Below, one piece after another: positions 36,644 through 39,477 of a DNA stretch of 39,477 nt. Location: NCBI RefSeq assembly GCF_009932725.1, contig NZ_BLJU01000008.1:1-39477 (forward strand), given 5' to 3'. This DNA comes from Pseudomonas yangonensis. Its GTDB lineage: Bacteria; Pseudomonadota; Gammaproteobacteria; Pseudomonadales; Pseudomonadaceae. Position 1 is the first letter of the stretch. Every line of letters begins with the position of its first letter. The translations under genes and the position numbers were made by a program. The notes below the pieces were generated by a model, which was given only the letters and a program-made list of their open reading frames with translations, was not told the DNA's origin and made no database searches.

Positions 36644-38740
36644 ATGAACCTACTGCAGCAACTCGCGCCCACCTTCCGCAGCGGCCGCATCGGCATTCCG
36701 GTGCTGATCCTGTCGATCCTGGCCATGGTCATCCTGCCGCTGCCACCGGTGCTGCTCGATGCCCTGTTCACCTTCAACATCGCCATGGCGATCCTGGTGC
36801 TGCTGGTCAGCGTGTCGTCGAAAAGCCCGCTGGATTTCTCCCTGTTCCCCACGGTGATCCTGATCACCACCCTGCTGCGTCTGTGCCTGAACGTCGCCTC
36901 CACCCGCGTGGTGCTGCTTGAGGGTCACACCGGTACAGGTGCGGCGGGCAAGGTGATCGAGTCGTTCGGCGAGGTGGTGATCGGCGGCAACTTCATCGTC
37001 GGCCTGGTGGTGTTCGTGATCCTGATGATCATCAACTTCATCGTCATCACCAAGGGTGGCGAGCGTATCTCCGAGGTCACTGCACGCTTCACCCTGGATG
37101 CGCTGCCGGGCAAGCAGATGGCCATCGATGCCGACCTCAACGCTGGCCTGATCGAGCAGCACGAAGCCAAGCGCCGCCGCGCCGAAGTGGCCAAGGAAGC
37201 CGACTTCTACGGGGCCATGGACGGCGCCTCGAAGTTCGTCCGCGGCGACGCCATCGCCGGCATTCTGATTCTCTTGATCAACCTGTTCGGCGGCTTCGCC
37301 ATCGGTTTGTTCGTCTACGACCTGAGTGCCGGCCAGGCTTTCCAGCAATACGCCTTGCTCACCATCGGTGACGGCCTGGTGGCGCAGATCCCGGCGCTGC
37401 TGCTGTCCACTGCGGCGGCGATTATCGTCACGCGGATCAACGAATCCTCGGACATCACCGATCAGGTACACCGTCAGTTGCTGGCCCAGCCGGCGCTGCT
37501 CTACACCGTGGCCGGCATTCTCTTCACCCTGGCATTGGTGCCGGGCATGCCGCATCTGGCCTTCATCAGCTTCGCCGCGCTGGTGGCCTTCGTTGCCTGG
37601 ATGGTGGCGCGCAACGGCCCGCCGAAAGAAGCAGCGAGCCTGGAGCAAGTGGAAGCTCTGGGCAAGGCGATGGACCAGGAGCGCGCCCAGAACCTGATGT
37701 GGGAGGACATCCCGCTGGTGGAGCGGCTGTCGGTGTCGCTGGGCTACAAGCTGGTGGGTCTGGTCAACGAAGCGGCCGGCGCGCCGTTGACCCAGCGTGT
37801 ACGCGGCGTACGCCAGACGCTTTCGGAAAGCCTAGGCTTCCTCCTGCCGGAGGTGCACATCCGCGACAGCCTGCGTCTGAAGGCCTCGCAATACAGCATC
37901 CAGATCAATGGCGAGAAGATCGACGGCGCCGAACTGCATGCCGACCGCATGATGGCCATCCCCTCACCGGAGCTCTATGGCGAGATCGACGGCATTCTCG
38001 GCGTCGACCCGGCCTACCGCATGCAGGTGGTGTGGATTCAGCCGGAGGACAAGGCGCGTGCGCTAAATCTCGGCTACCAGGTGATCGACTGTGCCAGCGT
38101 CATCGCCACGCACCTGAACAAGGTGATCCGCGAACATCTGCCGGACGTGTTCAAGCACGACGATGTCGACCATCTGATGCAGCGCTTGCAGTTGCAGGCG
38201 CCGAAGCTGGCCGAGAGTCTGAAGAACCAGCTCAGCTACACCCAGCAGCACCGCGTCTACCGCCAGTTGCTGCAGGAACAGGTGCCGCTCAAGGACATCG
38301 TCACCATCGCCACCACATTGCTGGAAGCCAGCGAGTCGACCAAGGATCCGGTGCTGCTGGCGTCCGACGTGCGCTACGCGCTGCGCCGCAGCATCGTCGG
38401 CATGATCGCAGGCGAGCGGCAGGAGCTGTCGGTGTTCATCCTCGAGAATGCGCTGGAAAACACCCTGCTCAATGCCCTGGCCATCGCCCAACAGGCCGGC
38501 CCGGTGAGCCTGGACAACATCCCGGTGGAGCCGAGCCTGCTCAACCAGTTGCAGAACACCATGCCGGTGGTGAAGGAAAAGCTGCGCAAGGACGGCCACC
38601 CTCCGATCCTTACCGTGATGCCGCAGCTACGCCCCCTGTTAGCCCGCTACGCCCGGGTGTTCAGCCCCGGTCTGCACGTGCTGTCGCAGAACGAAATTCC
38701 GGACAGGGTGGGCGTCAATATCCTCGGCACTCTGGGCTGA
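36644..38740 (+). CDS. flhA: Flagellar export gate protein FlhA
   Basis: 698 aa, normal. The N-terminal half has about eight membrane helices and the FHIPEP family signature around FVRGDAIAGILILLINLFGGFAIG (residues about 196-220). The cytosolic half, from about 330, forms the docking ring for chaperone-substrate complexes and contains conserved segments YSIQINGEKIDGAELHADRMMAI and VRYALRRSIVGMIAG. It ends the rightward operon: no flhF, fleN or fliA follows, in contrast with the polar flagellar operon of Pseudomonas. Confidence 0.97.
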   Translation: MNLLQQLAPTFRSGRIGIPVLILSILAMVILPLPPVLLDALFTFNIAMAILVLLVSVSSKSPLDFSLFPTVILITTLLRLCLNVASTRVVLLEGHTGTGAAGKVIESFGEVVIGGNFIVGLVVFVILMIINFIVITKGGERISEVTARFTLDALPGKQMAIDADLNAGLIEQHEAKRRRAEVAKEADFYGAMDGASKFVRGDAIAGILILLINLFGGFAIGLFVYDLSAGQAFQQYALLTIGDGLVAQIPALLLSTAAAIIVTRINESSDITDQVHRQLLAQPALLYTVAGILFTLALVPGMPHLAFISFAALVAFVAWMVARNGPPKEAASLEQVEALGKAMDQERAQNLMWEDIPLVERLSVSLGYKLVGLVNEAAGAPLTQRVRGVRQTLSESLGFLLPEVHIRDSLRLKASQYSIQINGEKIDGAELHADRMMAIPSPELYGEIDGILGVDPAYRMQVVWIQPEDKARALNLGYQVIDCASVIATHLNKVIREHLPDVFKHDDVDHLMQRLQLQAPKLAESLKNQLSYTQQHRVYRQLLQEQVPLKDIVTIATTLLEASESTKDPVLLASDVRYALRRSIVGMIAGERQELSVFILENALENTLLNALAIAQQAGPVSLDNIPVEPSLLNQLQNTMPVVKEKLRKDGHPPILTVMPQLRPLLARYARVFSPGLHVLSQNEIPDRVGVNILGTLG

Positions 38741-38754
38741 TCGAGATTGCAAAG

Positions 38755-38776
38755 GTGGATGCGTTCTCGCATCCAC
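38755..38776 (+). terminator. Hairpin after flhA
   Basis: GTGGATGCG (38755-38763) pairs perfectly with CGCATCCAC (38768-38776) around TTCT, 14 bases past the flhA stop. There is no T-run downstream; on the minus strand CTTTGC follows. It lies between converging genes. Confidence 0.55.
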
Positions 38777-38851
38777 AATGCCGCGCTAGCAGTCAGGAAT
38801 AATTACTCCAGCAGTAGGTCGCCCTTACGCTGCGTCACTGTCCCAGCCTGC

Positions 38852-39193
38852 CTAAGCCTTCTCCTTGCGCACCTTGCGCATGCCCTCGATCAGCCGCACG
38901 TACTCGGCCGAGTCCCCCTGCAAAGCGAGCCCTGCCTCGAAAAAGCCGGTGCGGATGTTTTCCTGCGACCACTGACAAGCCATGTCTACGTCTACCTGGC
39001 GCATCTCCCCGTGGCGGTCACGCATACGCACACGCAGCTTCAGTTCGGTTCCTGGCTCTACCGGGGTATCGGTCAGCAGTTTCATTCCGCACTCGGAAAC
39101 GTCGCCGGCATAACCGATCAGGGTGTCGCTTTCCCGATCGCTGATCTTGATGCGAAAGGTGGAACGGAAGGTGATTCGGCTCGATTGACGCAT
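38852..39193 (-). CDS. Small PilZ-domain protein
   Basis: 113 aa, a single PilZ domain. Both c-di-GMP-binding motifs are complete: RxxxR as RITFR (residues 6-10) and DxSxxG as DVSECG (31-36). No YcgR-N domain or membrane part. It converges on flhA, with 111 bp between the stops, and so may tune the neighbouring flagellum, as PilZ proteins such as YcgR do for other motors; that link is inference from position only. Confidence 0.9.
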   Translation of the reverse strand: MRQSSRITFRSTFRIKISDRESDTLIGYAGDVSECGMKLLTDTPVEPGTELKLRVRMRDRHGEMRQVDVDMACQWSQENIRTGFFEAGLALQGDSAEYVRLIEGMRKVRKEKA

Positions 39194-39439
39194 AAGAGAA
39201 TGCCTTAGTGCTCGCCACGTCTGATGGGATCGCGAGGATCAGGCGTTATCAATGGATCATTCGAAATCTAATCGCGCATCGATAATGCCTGTGACTCATC
39301 ACAGCAAGGCGACCATGGCGTGCAGACAGTTAAATCCGCCTAACTCGCTGGAGTGATACATCGCCGGTAGGAGCGAGCTCTGCTCGCGAAGGCGTACCAA
39401 CCCGCGGGATGCGCTCTGTGTTTTCCGCACCACAAAGAA
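39194..39439. other. Intergenic region right of the PilZ gene
   Basis: No gene is seen here. The stretch should hold the promoter of the PilZ gene; I find no convincing hexamers. It contains the REP-like hairpin listed separately. Confidence 0.5.
39366..39393. repeat. REP-like element
   Basis: GGTAGGAGCGAGCTCTGCTCGCGAA: a GTAGGAGC head followed by the stem GCGAGC/GCTCGC around TCT. This is the classic form of Pseudomonas REP sequences mobilised by RAYT transposases. Only one copy is in this window. Confidence 0.75.
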
Positions 39440-39472
39440 GAAACCCCAGACCGCTAAGCGATCTGGGGTTTC
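39440..39472. terminator. Strong bidirectional terminator
   Basis: GAAACCCCAGA (39440-39450) pairs with TCTGGGGTTTC (39462-39472), and the CGCT/AGCG inside extends the stem. A-run before and T-run after suit termination in both directions. It probably ends a gene located beyond the right edge. Confidence 0.8.
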
Positions 39473-39477
39473 GTATA

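Noticed and set aside
32472..38740. fliMNPQR-flhBA as a type III secretion system
   Set aside because: FliE, FlgM, FlgN, flagellar FliF and FliG are present and no secretin, needle or effector genes occur.

Overview
The window looks like chromosomal DNA of a Pseudomonas species that is not P. aeruginosa. It is GC-rich and densely coded. Its backbone (rph, yicC, gmk, rpoZ-spoT, ridA, oxyR-recG, an HU gene, rubredoxin reductase, phoBR, ubiCA) follows, as far as I recall, the PA5333-PA5361 neighbourhood of P. aeruginosa, with differences. Gene calls rest on reading the translations; no database search was run.

Left part (1-15.4 kb): a TPR lipoprotein; a DUF4870 membrane protein behind rph; yicC and gmk; rpoZ-spoT (RNA polymerase omega and the ppGpp synthetase/hydrolase) behind a seven-base tandem repeat; ridA; a lipoprotein; a minus-strand set of SDR epimerase, AraC regulator and LysE exporter; the peroxide regulator oxyR with the helicase recG; and a YbaK-like/HDOD fusion protein preceded by an exact CRP/Vfr-type palindrome. 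Middle part (14.6-24.2 kb, all minus strand): a secreted protein, an SCP2-like protein, HU, rubredoxin reductase without an intact rubredoxin gene beside it, a small outer-membrane barrel protein, a CorC/HlyC-type protein, phoR, phoB with a Pho box, ubiA and ubiC. The ubiC-to-corC block appears reversed relative to the PAO1 order I remember.

Right part (24.2-38.7 kb): two divergent flagellar operons around a 479-bp AT-rich control region. Leftward runs a lafK-like sigma-54 activator, then fliE-F-G-H-I-J and flgM-flgN. Rightward runs fliM-N-P-Q-R-flhB-flhA. This is the layout of a Vibrio/Aeromonas-type lateral (secondary) flagellum and not of the polar Pseudomonas system: fliO, fliL, flhF and fleN are absent, FliM lacks the CheY-binding N-terminus, the regulator has a degenerate receiver and a TTG start, and FliG lacks the usual acidic torque pair. 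The genes encode the MS ring, C ring, export ATPase complex, export gate and anti-sigma control. Rod, hook, filament, stator and sigma-28 genes of this system are not in the window. A small PilZ protein faces the end of flhA, followed by a REP-like hairpin and a strong terminator at the right edge.
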